Below, piece by piece: positions 1-7,442 of a stretch of DNA of 12,751 bases. Source of the stretch: an uncultured Clostridia bacterium (GTDB lineage Bacteria > Bacillota > Clostridia > Oscillospirales > CAG-382). A program made the translations under genes and the position numbers. Position 1 is the first letter of the stretch; the number at the start of each line of letters is the position of its first letter. The notes under the pieces are model-generated. The model was not told where the DNA came from, searched no databases, and saw only the letters and a list, made by a program, of their open reading frames with translations. The stretch lies in NCBI GenBank assembly GCA_905235695.1, contig CAJOMW010000013.1, forward strand, positions 1 through 12,751, given 5' to 3'.

Positions 1-22
1 CACCCTTTCGGGGTGTTTTTTT
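1..22 (+). terminator. Rho-independent terminator of a plus-strand gene outside the window
   Basis: CACCC (1-5) pairs with GGGTG (11-15) around a TTTCG loop, and seven T follow at 16-22. The stem may continue beyond the left edge. On the plus strand this is a textbook intrinsic terminator. It implies a plus-strand gene to the left, converging on the VOC gene. Read on the minus strand, the U-tract would lie outside the window, so I cannot tell whether it works both ways. Confidence 0.7.
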
Positions 23-46
23 GCGCTTTTTTGCCTTTTTGAGTAT

Positions 47-98
47 AAAATTGGAGCTGTAGGCAATTCGTTTTTTGGAATCGTTTTGCTACAGCTCC
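47..98 (-). terminator. Inverted repeat, probable terminator of the addA-VOC unit
   Basis: GGAGCTGTAG (53-62) and CTACAGCTCC (89-98) form a perfect 10-bp stem. The 26-base interior can itself fold weakly (ATTC with GAAT). The repeat starts 4 bases past the VOC stop codon. On the minus strand it is followed by AATTTTAT, a short imperfect U-tract (47-52). Position and symmetry favour a terminator or a 3'-end protecting hairpin. The long loop and weak tail leave doubt. Confidence 0.5.
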
Positions 99-102
99 TG
101 CT

Positions 103-516
103 TTATCTCACTTCAAAAAACTCTATCACTTCTCCGTCCGGTCCGTATACGAATGAAATAGACACCGGAAGAACGGGATCAGACTGTATATCCACGTCCT
201 TCGGCTCAGTCCTTACCCTTGCCCCGCACGTCACAGCACGCTCAAATGCCGCCCTCGTGTCCGCTACGCTAAGAGCAAGGTGAACGTACTGTCCCGACTG
301 CTCTTCAAAGCACGTTCTCTCCTTGCCGTTCGAGAACAGCTCGATATATACGTCTCCCCCGACATCGAGAAGCGCCACGGTTCTCTCCCCCGACTTCCAC
401 CTTCTGAATAGCCTGAAGCCGAGTCCCTCCGTGTAGAATCTGTACGATTTTTCAAAATCCGAGCAGTGCAGAGCAACATGATGTATGCCCTTGCAGCCTA
501 TCACCTTATTATCCAT
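103..516 (-). CDS. VOC (glyoxalase/bleomycin-resistance fold) family protein
   Basis: A 137-residue single-domain protein of the vicinal oxygen chelate superfamily, cytosolic with no signal peptide. Two beta-alpha-beta-beta-beta modules are visible: residues about 11-60 (IHHVALHCSD, then FYTEGLGF) and about 77-135 (HLALSV, then GPDGEVIEFFE). The likely metal ligands are all present: H13, E59, H79 and E132, as in metal-dependent glyoxalase I and related dioxygenases or isomerases. The substrate cannot be read from the sequence. Glyoxalase I or methylmalonyl-CoA epimerase-like activity is possible but not shown. The ATG lies inside the end of addA (8-base overlap, ATGGATAATAA), with AAAGGA just upstream. 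This argues for translational coupling and one transcript with addA. A link to DNA repair is only positional. Confidence 0.85.
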   Translation of the reverse strand: MDNKVIGCKGIHHVALHCSDFEKSYRFYTEGLGFRLFRRWKSGERTVALLDVGGDVYIELFSNGKERTCFEEQSGQYVHLALSVADTRAAFERAVTCGARVRTEPKDVDIQSDPVLPVSISFVYGPDGEVIEFFEVR

Positions 517-3500
517 TTTCCTTTTGTTCCTTTCCGCTGAAAATATTTATAATGTCCTTGGTGTTGAGCTTTATCTCCTTCATCATATCGAATGAGAATA
601 TGACGGCGTCCGAGACCTCTTTTTTTGTGATGTCCTCTACCGCCTTGCAGTAAAAGCCGAGCTGTCCGGAGTACCTCTCCCTCAAGACGTCCTCTCCGCC
701 GCTTCCGACCTTGTCCGTCTTGAAGTCTACGACCGTATACGAGCCGTCCGCATTTTCAATAAAGCAGTCTATAACGCCCTGCACGAGCACGAAATCGTCC
801 GTTTCCGGCGCGTTTGCCATAACCTCTGCGGCGCTCGCCTTCAGATTGAAGCGAAGCTCCCTGTGCACCGCCTTTGCGGCTTTAATACGTGCGTAAAGGT
901 CGGTTGAGAAGAATGCGTCGAGCTTGCCGATGTCGAGCATCTCCCTCTGCTTTTCGCTGATAAAGCCTTCATCAGCGAGCCTCTGCGCCTGCTTTTCGGC
1001 TCCCTCCGTCTCGCACTTCTCATAGTCCGCAAACTGCATGAACATATGCATTGCAGTTCCCTTTTCGCTTGCGGTCGCCTTCAAGCCTTCGCTTACGAAC
1101 TCCGGCACGGTTATGAGATTTCTCACTTCTTCCGACGCATCCTCCGTGTCTTCGTAGTCTATAAGCCCGTATTTCAGCATGGAGACCGTGAGCTTTGGCG
1201 GAATTGCCTGTATCGAGCCGCATGCCGCCTTTCTCCTTGACATAACGTCTCTCAGCTTTTTGAGAAGCTCGGGATCGCTCTCGTATTTAATCGGCTCCGC
1301 TTCGATTTCCGCACTGTCGCCGCCGTCAAGAAGCTTTTCAGTGTCATTGACTATCACAAGCTCATAAGGCTTTTTCCCGTCTGTATAAGCTTCATCAGGC
1401 ATTGCCGGTACGTATTCCTTGTATCCTTCGAGATACCTTCTTACAGACCTTTCGGACGAAATGTGCCGTGTTATCCACTCGAGGAAGCTCTTCTCGCTCT
1501 TAGGGACGTCGTCGGGTGAAGTCAACATTTTGTAACAGACGGATTTGTAATTTGCCGGCGCTGCGGTGACTATAAGCATATCCCTCGCCCTTGTCAGAGC
1601 AACATAGAGCAGCCTCTTTTCCTCCCTCACGGAGAGGCGATCCTCATACATTGCCGACAGCTTCCTGTACGGGTTGTCCGAGATTACAAGGCCGCTGCTT
1701 CCCATGCATGAAGTTATCTTTTCGAGATTCTTCAGCTTAAACGAAATTCCGTACTTTTCGGATACGACGCAGCGTTCTGACATTATATTATCGTTGAACT
1801 CCCTGTCGGTGTTTACCAGGAAGCATACGGGAAATTCAAGTCCCTTTGAGGCGTGTACAGTCATAATTCTGACCATATCCGTTCTGCCGGCAGATGCGCT
1901 CTTGAGGTCGTCTTTTTTCTCTATGCAGAACTTTATGTGATCGAGAAATTCAGACAGTCCTTTATATGTATATTTGTCAAAGCTCCTCGCCATGTCGTAC
2001 AGCTTTTCAAGGTTTTTTCTGCGCACGGTCTTCGAGGCGCTGTCGGTGCTTCCGAAAGCGTCGGAGGTACAGACGTTTATAAGATCGAGCGACGCATACG
2101 CCTTTCTTATGAACTCCGAAACGCTGCACGCACGCGACTTTTCACGGAGTGAGGTGAGGGTGTCCATAAGATTATTCAGCTTATTTTTCAGCTCCCCGTC
2201 GCCGTCTTCACTTTCGGCGTAATTTTTGACGGCACTGTAAAAGCTTCCGCTCTTGCAGTGCTTTCTTATCAGTGCGAGCTCGTCGTCGTCAAAGCCCGCC
2301 GCCTTGCTGCGCATAAAGCCGACAAGATCAACGTCTCTTTCGGGGTTGTCAATAGCTCCGAGGGCACAGAGCGCCGTCCTTACCTCTTTCCTGCCGTAAA
2401 AGCTCTCGCCTACCTCACATTCTACGGGTATATTCCTGCTTCTGAAATACGCTTCGAGCATCTTTGCGCTCTTTACCGTTCTCGTAAGGATCGCAACGTC
2501 GGAATACCCGTACATTTTGCCGTTTGGAGCCCTGTAATCGGGGTTGCCGACTATCTTCTTTATCTCCCTAACAACCATTTCGGCTTCGACCTTGCCTCGC
2601 ACGTCGACGGTGTTTTCGTCCATTTCGTCACATTCCGCAACCATCAGCTTTACCGGATATTCCGACTTGTTTTCCTCGTGCCTTGAATATATGAGCTTAT
2701 CGGAATCCGAATAATCCTCCGGCATTATGTCGCCAAAGAGAGAATTTACAAATTCTATCACGTTTTCCGAGCATCTGAAGTTGTTCTGCATGAACACCTT
2801 CTTTCCGCCGGGATTTTCTGTATTCAATTCGGAAAAGCTCGACCTGTATCTGTCGAATATCTCCGGTCTCGAGCCTCTGAAAAGGTATATGCACTGCTTG
2901 GAGTCGCCTACGAGAAAGCGGTTTATCTCTCTCCCCTCGGCGTCCGTCTTCGTCACGGCACGGAAAATCATATCCTGCACGGGGCTTATGTCCTGATACT
3001 CGTCTATATATACCTCTTCAAAGCTGTCCGCTATATCCTTTGCGAGACTGCTGCGCACGCCCTTTTCCGCATCGTCGTAGAGAAGTCTCAGAGCAAACGC
3101 CTCAACGTCCGAAAAATCGAGTATGCCTGCCTCTGCCTTTTCCCTCTCAAAGCGCTCGTCAAGCTCAGTTATTATGCTCCTCAGCTCATCTATAAGGTGC
3201 TTGTGGTCCTCGGCGCACATAGCCATGGCTTCACTTCCGGCAATATAGAAATTGTCTCTGAGAGCCTCCACCGCTTTTGTGCCGACCAAGCGGACATCCC
3301 TTATATATTTTGACTTTTTGGGATCCGGATAGTTTTTTATCTGACCGCATTTGACGAATCCGTCATAGGCTCTTAGAGCCTCGTATGCAGACCTGTATCC
3401 TCCCTCAACGCTCTGCTCGATAATTTTTATGTTTTCTATATCCGCCTGGAAAGACGGCAGATATTTTTTCATCAGATCCTCATCGCCTTCGCAAAGTCCG

Positions 3501-4204
3501 GCGGCGTACTGAACGGTTTTTCTCGCATTCTCGAGTACGGTCTTTGTATGATCCTTTAACAATGCACCGTAAAACGAATCGTATATCTCGCCTTCCGCCG
3601 CTCCGACGTATGCGCTGTACGCCGTTTCAAAATATTGGTCACGGGACGGGAAAGAGCGGAGCTTGTCGTGGACTTCCCTTATCATTTTGGTGAAATTTTC
3701 CGTGGAGCGCTGCGAAGCAAAGTTTTCAAGCAGAGTCAGAAAATACTCGCTTCCGTTTTCGGACTTGAATTTGTCCTCTATTATCTCGTCGATTATGCGG
3801 TTTCTTATGACGTCTGTCTCCGACTTCTCGGCTATTCTCAGCTTTGAGGAAAGCCCGAGCTTCTGAAAATTGTCCCTTACTATGTCGTAGCAAAACGAGT
3901 CTATCGTGCATATCTTTGCCTGCGGAAGCAGAGCGATATTATTTAATACTCTCTTGTCGTCCGGTCTGACTGCACCAATATCCGTCAGCGCCTTTCTTAT
4001 CCTGTCGCTGAGCTCTGATGCGGCAGCTCTCGTGAACGTGACGACGAGATACTTGGTTATATCCGCTCCGTTTCCGTCTTCAAGGAGCCTTTCTATTATT
4101 CTCTCCGTCAGCACACGCGTCTTTCCGCTTCCCGCACCGGCGGAAACGAGCAGAGAAGAGCCTCTGGCGTCTATTGCAGACCTCTGCGCAGAGGTAAAAT
4201 CCAT
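509..4204 (-). CDS. addA: ATP-dependent helicase/nuclease subunit A (AddA)
   Basis: A 1231-residue UvrD/Rep-type superfamily 1A helicase with a C-terminal RecB-family nuclease, the usual size and layout for AddA. With AddB it resects double-strand breaks to a Chi-like site and prepares 3' ends for RecA. Visible motifs are the Q-motif and Walker A (AGAGSGKT, 22-29), motif Ia (VTFTRAAASE, 55-64), DEYQD (401-405), GDSKQCIYLFRG (433-444), NNFR (474-477), TVHASKGLEF (782-791) and VALTRAR (868-874). The nuclease residues are intact: H1053, E1116, D1146 (GVIDCF), D1160 and K1162 (VVDFKTDK) and Q1181, so the nuclease should be active. The ATG is preceded by AAGGGAG at good spacing. A terminator separates it from der upstream, so it probably has its own promoter. 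addB, normally adjacent and upstream, is absent here. Confidence 0.97.
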   Translation of the reverse strand: MDFTSAQRSAIDARGSSLLVSAGAGSGKTRVLTERIIERLLEDGNGADITKYLVVTFTRAAASELSDRIRKALTDIGAVRPDDKRVLNNIALLPQAKICTIDSFCYDIVRDNFQKLGLSSKLRIAEKSETDVIRNRIIDEIIEDKFKSENGSEYFLTLLENFASQRSTENFTKMIREVHDKLRSFPSRDQYFETAYSAYVGAAEGEIYDSFYGALLKDHTKTVLENARKTVQYAAGLCEGDEDLMKKYLPSFQADIENIKIIEQSVEGGYRSAYEALRAYDGFVKCGQIKNYPDPKKSKYIRDVRLVGTKAVEALRDNFYIAGSEAMAMCAEDHKHLIDELRSIITELDERFEREKAEAGILDFSDVEAFALRLLYDDAEKGVRSSLAKDIADSFEEVYIDEYQDISPVQDMIFRAVTKTDAEGREINRFLVGDSKQCIYLFRGSRPEIFDRYRSSFSELNTENPGGKKVFMQNNFRCSENVIEFVNSLFGDIMPEDYSDSDKLIYSRHEENKSEYPVKLMVAECDEMDENTVDVRGKVEAEMVVREIKKIVGNPDYRAPNGKMYGYSDVAILTRTVKSAKMLEAYFRSRNIPVECEVGESFYGRKEVRTALCALGAIDNPERDVDLVGFMRSKAAGFDDDELALIRKHCKSGSFYSAVKNYAESEDGDGELKNKLNNLMDTLTSLREKSRACSVSEFIRKAYASLDLINVCTSDAFGSTDSASKTVRRKNLEKLYDMARSFDKYTYKGLSEFLDHIKFCIEKKDDLKSASAGRTDMVRIMTVHASKGLEFPVCFLVNTDREFNDNIMSERCVVSEKYGISFKLKNLEKITSCMGSSGLVISDNPYRKLSAMYEDRLSVREEKRLLYVALTRARDMLIVTAAPANYKSVCYKMLTSPDDVPKSEKSFLEWITRHISSERSVRRYLEGYKEYVPAMPDEAYTDGKKPYELVIVNDTEKLLDGGDSAEIEAEPIKYESDPELLKKLRDVMSRRKAACGSIQAIPPKLTVSMLKYGLIDYEDTEDASEEVRNLITVPEFVSEGLKATASEKGTAMHMFMQFADYEKCETEGAEKQAQRLADEGFISEKQREMLDIGKLDAFFSTDLYARIKAAKAVHRELRFNLKASAAEVMANAPETDDFVLVQGVIDCFIENADGSYTVVDFKTDKVGSGGEDVLRERYSGQLGFYCKAVEDITKKEVSDAVIFSFDMMKEIKLNTKDIINIFSGKEQKENG

Positions 4205-4247
4205 AGTATCGCTCCCTTCTGACTTTTCATAATATCCATCATATAAG

Positions 4248-4276
4248 ATAACAGAAAAAATTTAATATTTAGTGAA
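4248..4276 (-). promoter_or_regulatory. Possible promoter of addA-VOC
   Basis: The AT-rich gap between the der terminator and addA holds TTCACT (4271-4276) and TGTTAT (4248-4253) with a 17-base spacer, each matching the sigma-A consensus at 4 of 6 positions. TTTACC slightly upstream is an alternative -35 box. A promoter is expected here because a terminator lies immediately upstream, but the exact boxes are a weak call. Confidence 0.35.
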
Positions 4277-4294
4277 TATACGGTAAACGCAAAT

Positions 4295-4327
4295 AAAAAA
4301 GCAGAGCACGTCTTGGCACGTCCCTGC
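4295..4327 (-). terminator. Rho-independent terminator after der and the small frame
   Basis: On the minus strand, GCAGGG pairs with the far arm CTCTGC (one G-U pair), then a one-base bulge, then ACGT pairs with ACGT around a six-base loop (4301-4327). Six U follow directly (4295-4300). It lies 11 bases past the stop of the 52-codon frame and about 165 bases past der. It separates the DUF512-der unit from addA. Confidence 0.8.
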
Positions 4328-4337
4328 TTTCTTTGTA

Positions 4338-4496
4338 TTACTTGTCGTCATTCCCGACGGCTTTTTCGAGCAGTCTCATGCCGTTCTCGTATGACTCGCC
4401 GACTTCTCTCTTCATATCCTCATAGAATGATACTGCGCTCTTTCGCCTCTGCTCGGCTGTTTTGCGGCCTCTTTGCGTGTAATAGCTGTCGTCAAT
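4338..4496 (-). CDS. Possible small protein of 52 codons after der, unrecognised
   Basis: An open frame runs from the der stop to a TAA at 4338, just before the terminator. It has no ATG, GTG or TTG near its beginning. The only start-like codon in coupling position is ATT, which shares one base with the der TGA (ATTGA). The in-frame ATG at residue 28 would give only 25 residues and has GAGG too close to act as a good ribosome site. The deduced peptide is charged and probably helical (segments such as RKTAEQRRKS and MRLLEKA), with an acidic lysine-ended tail. Codon third positions are rich in G and C, like the neighbours. It could be a real small gene with a rare start, the remnant of a lost gene, or chance. 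No family is recognised. Confidence 0.3.
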   Translation of the reverse strand: MDDSYYTQRGRKTAEQRRKSAVSFYEDMKREVGESYENGMRLLEKAVGNDDK

Positions 4497-5814
4497 CGTC
4501 GTTTTTCTCTCGTATGACGAGCTTTATCGGCGTGCCTTCAAAGCCGAACACCTCGCGCAGCTTGTTCTCGATATATCTCTGATACGAAAAGTGGAACAGC
4601 TCCGCATCGTTTACGAATATTACAAAAGTCGGAGCCTTTATGCCCGTCTGAGTCATGTAGTATATCTTCAGGCGCTTTCCCTTGTCTGACGGCGGCTGTA
4701 CGCGGGTTGTGGCGTCGTTCAGAACGTCGTTCAACATTCCCGTGGATATTCTCGTAGACGCCTGGTTGTTTACGTAGTTGACAAGCTCGTATATCCTGTC
4801 TGTCCTCTGCCCCGTCTTTGCGGAAATAAAGAGGATAGGCGCATAGGTCATATATGAGAGTGCGGTATACACGTCCTTTCTGAACTCGTTCATTGTATTC
4901 GAGTCCTTTTCGACGAGATCCCACTTGTTTATGACGATAATGCACGCTTTGCCGTTTTCGTGGGCAATTCCGGCTATTCTCTCGTCCTGTGCGGTGACGC
5001 CCTCGGTCGCATCGACCATGATAAGACACACGTCGCTCCTCTCCACCGCCATTTCGGCGCGGAGTATGCTGTACTTTTCGATGCTGTCGGCTATCTTTCC
5101 GGTCTTTCTTATGCCGGCTGTGTCTATAAACACGTACTTTCCGTACTCGTTTTCGATGTTTGAGTCTATGGCGTCACGCGTGGTGCCGGCAATGTCGGAA
5201 ACTATCATGCGGTTGTCTCCGAGAAGCCTGTTTACAAGCGAGCTTTTTCCGGCGTTAGGTCTGCCGATTACAGCGACCTTTATCGTTTCGTCGTCGTCAT
5301 CTTCCGCTTCGTCCTCGGGCAGATATTCGCACACCTTGTCGAGAATATCTCCGCTTCCGGTACCGTGTATTGCGGATACAGGGAAGACGTCCTCTATGCC
5401 GAGCTCGTAAAATTCGTAAAATTCGGGGGGTGTTGCGCCTACGGAATCCACCTTGTTGACGCACACGATAACCGGCTTTTTAGAGCGTCTGAGCATCTGG
5501 GCTATTTCCATGTCGTCCGCCGTCACGCCTGCGTGGATATCCGTCAGGAACAGTATCACATCTGCGTGCTCGATAGCTATCTCCGCCTGCGTTTTGATAT
5601 GGTTCATGATGAGGTCGTCCGTGTCCGGCTCAATGCCTCCGGTATCTATCATCATAATTTTTCTGCCGCACCACTCGACTTCAAAATAAAGTCTGTCGCG
5701 CGTTACGCCCGGAGTGTCCTCGACGATGGCAATACGCTTTCCGCAAAGCTTATTGAAAAACGTGCTCTTGCCTACGTTCGGTCTGCCGACTATGGCAACT
5801 ATGGGCTTTGACAT
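4492..5814 (-). CDS. der: Ribosome biogenesis GTPase Der (EngA)
   Basis: A 440-residue essential GTPase with two tandem G domains and a C-terminal KH-like domain. It binds the 50S subunit and promotes its late assembly. Domain 1 shows GRPNVGKS (10-17), DTGG (57-60) and NKVD (120-123). An acidic linker lies at 167-176. Domain 2 shows GRPNAGKS (184-191), DTAG (231-234) and NKWD (296-299). The KH-like domain covers about 353-436 and ends in the family-typical FGFEGTPIKL. The length is normal and every GTP-binding motif is intact. The ATG is preceded by AGAAGG about nine bases upstream. The 155-base gap after DUF512 contains heptad repeats and a hairpin but no obvious promoter, so der may be read from the DUF512 promoter. 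DUF512 followed by der is a known Firmicutes neighbourhood. Confidence 0.97.
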   Translation of the reverse strand: MSKPIVAIVGRPNVGKSTFFNKLCGKRIAIVEDTPGVTRDRLYFEVEWCGRKIMMIDTGGIEPDTDDLIMNHIKTQAEIAIEHADVILFLTDIHAGVTADDMEIAQMLRRSKKPVIVCVNKVDSVGATPPEFYEFYELGIEDVFPVSAIHGTGSGDILDKVCEYLPEDEAEDDDDETIKVAVIGRPNAGKSSLVNRLLGDNRMIVSDIAGTTRDAIDSNIENEYGKYVFIDTAGIRKTGKIADSIEKYSILRAEMAVERSDVCLIMVDATEGVTAQDERIAGIAHENGKACIIVINKWDLVEKDSNTMNEFRKDVYTALSYMTYAPILFISAKTGQRTDRIYELVNYVNNQASTRISTGMLNDVLNDATTRVQPPSDKGKRLKIYYMTQTGIKAPTFVIFVNDAELFHFSYQRYIENKLREVFGFEGTPIKLVIREKNDD

Positions 5815-5839
5815 ATATTATTACCTTCTTTCTGAAAAC

Positions 5840-5867
5840 GAGAAATGAGAAGTGAGAAATGAGAAGT
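5840..5867. repeat. Two perfect 14-base direct repeats (GAGAAATGAGAAGT)
   Basis: The unit GAGAAATGAGAAGT occurs at 5840-5853 and again at 5854-5867 without a mismatch. Each unit is two 7-mers, GAGAAAT and GAGAAGT, so the array is four near-identical heptads. It ends about 25 bases before the der start and would be transcribed as UC-rich leader RNA. Confidence 0.9.
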
Positions 5868-5869
5868 CA

Positions 5870-5918
5870 GGAGTTAGGAGTTAGGAGTTAGGAGTTAGGA
5901 GTTAGGAGTGAGGAGTTA
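5870..5918. repeat. Seven tandem copies of the heptamer GGAGTTA
   Basis: GGAGTTA is repeated seven times in tandem. The sixth copy is GGAGTGA and the others are identical. A CA dinucleotide separates this array from the preceding GAGAARt heptads, shifting the phase by two bases. In der mRNA the array reads as UAACUCC repeats. It resembles the short tandemly repeated heptanucleotides known between genes in some bacterial genomes. Function is unknown. Confidence 0.95.
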
Positions 5919-5921
5919 AGG

Positions 5922-5946
5922 AAGATTTTTGCTTCGCAAAAATCTT
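5922..5946. repeat. Perfect 11-bp inverted repeat between DUF512 and der
   Basis: AAGATTTTTGC and GCAAAAATCTT flank a TTC loop, giving an 11-bp perfect stem. It begins 24 bases past the DUF512 stop. No U-run follows on either strand, so it is not a standard terminator. It directly abuts the heptad array and may belong to the same repeat element, or may protect the DUF512 mRNA 3' end. Confidence 0.85.
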
Positions 5947-5969
5947 AAATAATTTAGGTTGGCGCATTT

Positions 5970-7286
5970 TCATTCGTTTTTCCCCACAATTTTCGACGTA
6001 AACTCGTAGCCGTCGTTCGACACCGGCTCTATATCAATGCACAGCTTTTCGCTTAGCTCACCGACCGTCATATCGTCGAGAAACAGCTCCGTTCCGTGCT
6101 TCAGAGTCACCGCCGGGATAAAGAGCTTTTCGCCGAGCTCCTTGTCTTTCAGGCAATTATACATATCCTGCCCCGTGAGAAGTCCCGAGACGGTTATGCT
6201 CTCGCCGAAAAAGTGATTTACTGCGCCGTATACGTTCACTTCAAGGTTTTCAAAGCTGTCGCACAGCTCTTTTGTCATATTTCTTATAAAGTCATACGCC
6301 GCCATTCCCGTTACCACGCTGACTTTTCTCTTTTTTTCTACCTTATAATCTTCGTCTTTTAAGTCTGCTATTGCGGATAATATCTCGTTTTTCTGATTGG
6401 TTATACACCCAACTCCGTTGTCAAGCTGGGGATAGCCGTCGTAATACTCCTCCTCGGGGAGCGGAAGATGCGCCGTCAGATACCATTCGTCCGACGCCTG
6501 AACCAGCCTTTCTCCGTACTTTGCCTCATTTTCGGCGCGCTTTTTGTCTATGAGGGCTATTACCTCTCTCGCATCGTCCTCAGAGAACGGCTCGAGGGGA
6601 TACAGTCCTTCTCTGTGCATTGTCAGACCGGACGGGACTACGGCTATGCTCCCGATATTCGGATAGATCGACGAGAGGTCCCGTATGGTCTTTTCAAGCT
6701 CCTCGCCGTCGTTTACGTCCTTGCACAGCACGATCTGTGCGTTTATGGCAATTCCGCCGTCGGAAAGCATCTTCAAATATTTCAGGCACTCGCCGGCGTT
6801 CTTGTTCTTCATCATTTTCACGCGAAGAGCGGGATTTGTCGTATGCACCGAGACGTTTACGGGCGAAATATGCATTTTTATTATTCGCTCTACGTCGCGG
6901 TCGGTGAGATTGGTAAGTGTGATATAGTTTCCGAAAAAGAACGAAAGGCGGCTGTCGTCGTCCTTAAAGTATATATCTTCTCTCATTCCCTTCGGATTCT
7001 GGTCTATAAAGCAGAATATGCATTTGTTTCTGCATGACTGCTTCTTGTCCATGAGATACGTCTCAAACTCAAGCCCTATATCGTCGTAGCTGTCCTTTTT
7101 TATCGTGAACATGAGCTGCTCGCCGCCGCGGCAGACCGCAACGTCCAGCTTTTTTTCGGTGATGTAAAACCTGTAGTCGAGAACGTCGCATATTTCGTTT
7201 CCGTTGACGGACAAAAGCATATCGCCTGCTCTTATACCGCTCTTGTATGCCAAGGAATGGCGCTCAACGCCCTTTATTTCGACCAA
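5970..7286 (-). CDS. DUF512 / radical-SAM-like Fe-S protein with N-terminal PDZ domain
   Basis: A 438-residue protein. Residues about 5-65 form a PDZ-like domain (SGIRAGDMLLSVNG). A radical-SAM-like core follows with a CX3CX2C cluster motif (C85, C89, C92, in CRNKCIFCF). The remainder, from about residue 230, matches the DUF512 region (VPSGLTMHREGLYP, HLPLPEEEYYDGYPQLDNG, SVVTGMAAYDF). The family is widespread in Firmicutes and cyanobacteria, and its reaction and substrate are unknown. It carries no signal peptide. The start is TTG: an in-frame TGA lies two codons upstream, the next in-frame ATG is codon 23, and GGAGGTGAT sits nine bases before the TTG. The ATG inside that ribosome site is out of frame. 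It precedes der, the usual context, hinting at a translation-linked role, but this is not established. Confidence 0.93.
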   Translation of the reverse strand: MVEIKGVERHSLAYKSGIRAGDMLLSVNGNEICDVLDYRFYITEKKLDVAVCRGGEQLMFTIKKDSYDDIGLEFETYLMDKKQSCRNKCIFCFIDQNPKGMREDIYFKDDDSRLSFFFGNYITLTNLTDRDVERIIKMHISPVNVSVHTTNPALRVKMMKNKNAGECLKYLKMLSDGGIAINAQIVLCKDVNDGEELEKTIRDLSSIYPNIGSIAVVPSGLTMHREGLYPLEPFSEDDAREVIALIDKKRAENEAKYGERLVQASDEWYLTAHLPLPEEEYYDGYPQLDNGVGCITNQKNEILSAIADLKDEDYKVEKKRKVSVVTGMAAYDFIRNMTKELCDSFENLEVNVYGAVNHFFGESITVSGLLTGQDMYNCLKDKELGEKLFIPAVTLKHGTELFLDDMTVGELSEKLCIDIEPVSNDGYEFTSKIVGKNE

Positions 7287-7291
7287 GCTTC

Positions 7292-7301
7292 ATCACCTCC
7301 C
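7292..7301 (-). promoter_or_regulatory. Strong ribosome binding site that fixes the TTG start of DUF512
   Basis: On the minus strand GGGAGGTGAT (7301-7292) is an almost complete match to the 16S rRNA tail. The spacing from GGAGG to the TTG at 7286 is nine bases. A TGA in the DUF512 frame immediately precedes AGC-TTG, so no longer start is possible. Confidence 0.85.
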
Positions 7302-7329
7302 GAAAAAATTTCCCCGTAAAACGAAATCA

Positions 7330-7354
7330 GGGAAGGATACGGTAGATCCTTCCC
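7330..7354 (-). terminator. Hairpin between rpmF and DUF512: rpmF terminator or DUF512 leader attenuator
   Basis: GGGAAGGAT (7330-7338) and ATCCTTCCC (7346-7354) form a perfect 9-bp GC-rich stem with a seven-base loop. On the minus strand the tail is TGATTTCGTTTT, rich in U but interrupted. It lies about 90 bases past the rpmF stop, which suits a terminator. It also lies downstream of the DUF512 promoter, so it falls within that leader and could attenuate it. Confidence 0.6.
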
Positions 7355-7398
7355 CAAATTTTGCATTTGAAATCTTAATCCGCACCGTCTCCGACTTT

Positions 7399-7426
7399 TT
7401 TATATTTGCCGGATAACGTCGTTCAA
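7399..7426 (-). promoter_or_regulatory. Predicted sigma-A promoter for DUF512-der
   Basis: TTGAAC (7421-7426, 4 of 6 consensus) and TATAAA (7399-7404, 5 of 6) are separated by 16 bases on the minus strand. The -35 box begins 17 bases after the rpmF stop. Transcription from about 7392 would give a leader of roughly 105 bases containing the hairpin at 7330-7354. Confidence 0.6.
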
Positions 7427-7442
7427 GAAGTCCCGCAATGGC

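Noticed and set aside
1471..1479. A DnaA-box-like TTATCCACT, considered because recF and gyrB often lie near oriC
   Set aside because: It is a single copy with a mismatch to the usual last base, and it lies inside the addA coding sequence with no AT-rich unwinding region or box cluster.
4490..4505. A programmed frameshift joining der to the small downstream frame
   Set aside because: The A-rich G-AAA-AAC site is not a proper slippery heptamer and would shift to the wrong frame. The needed +1 shift at GAT-TGA gives poor re-pairing and lacks an upstream stimulator.
4538..5029. A 163-codon minus-strand frame inside der
   Set aside because: It overlaps the intact second G domain of Der in another frame, and its composition is arginine- and histidine-rich like a frame-shifted shadow.
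5403..5430. A short direct repeat of AATTCGTAA inside der
   Set aside because: It encodes EFYEFYE within the first G domain without disrupting any motif. It is a small in-frame duplication of no evident regulatory meaning.
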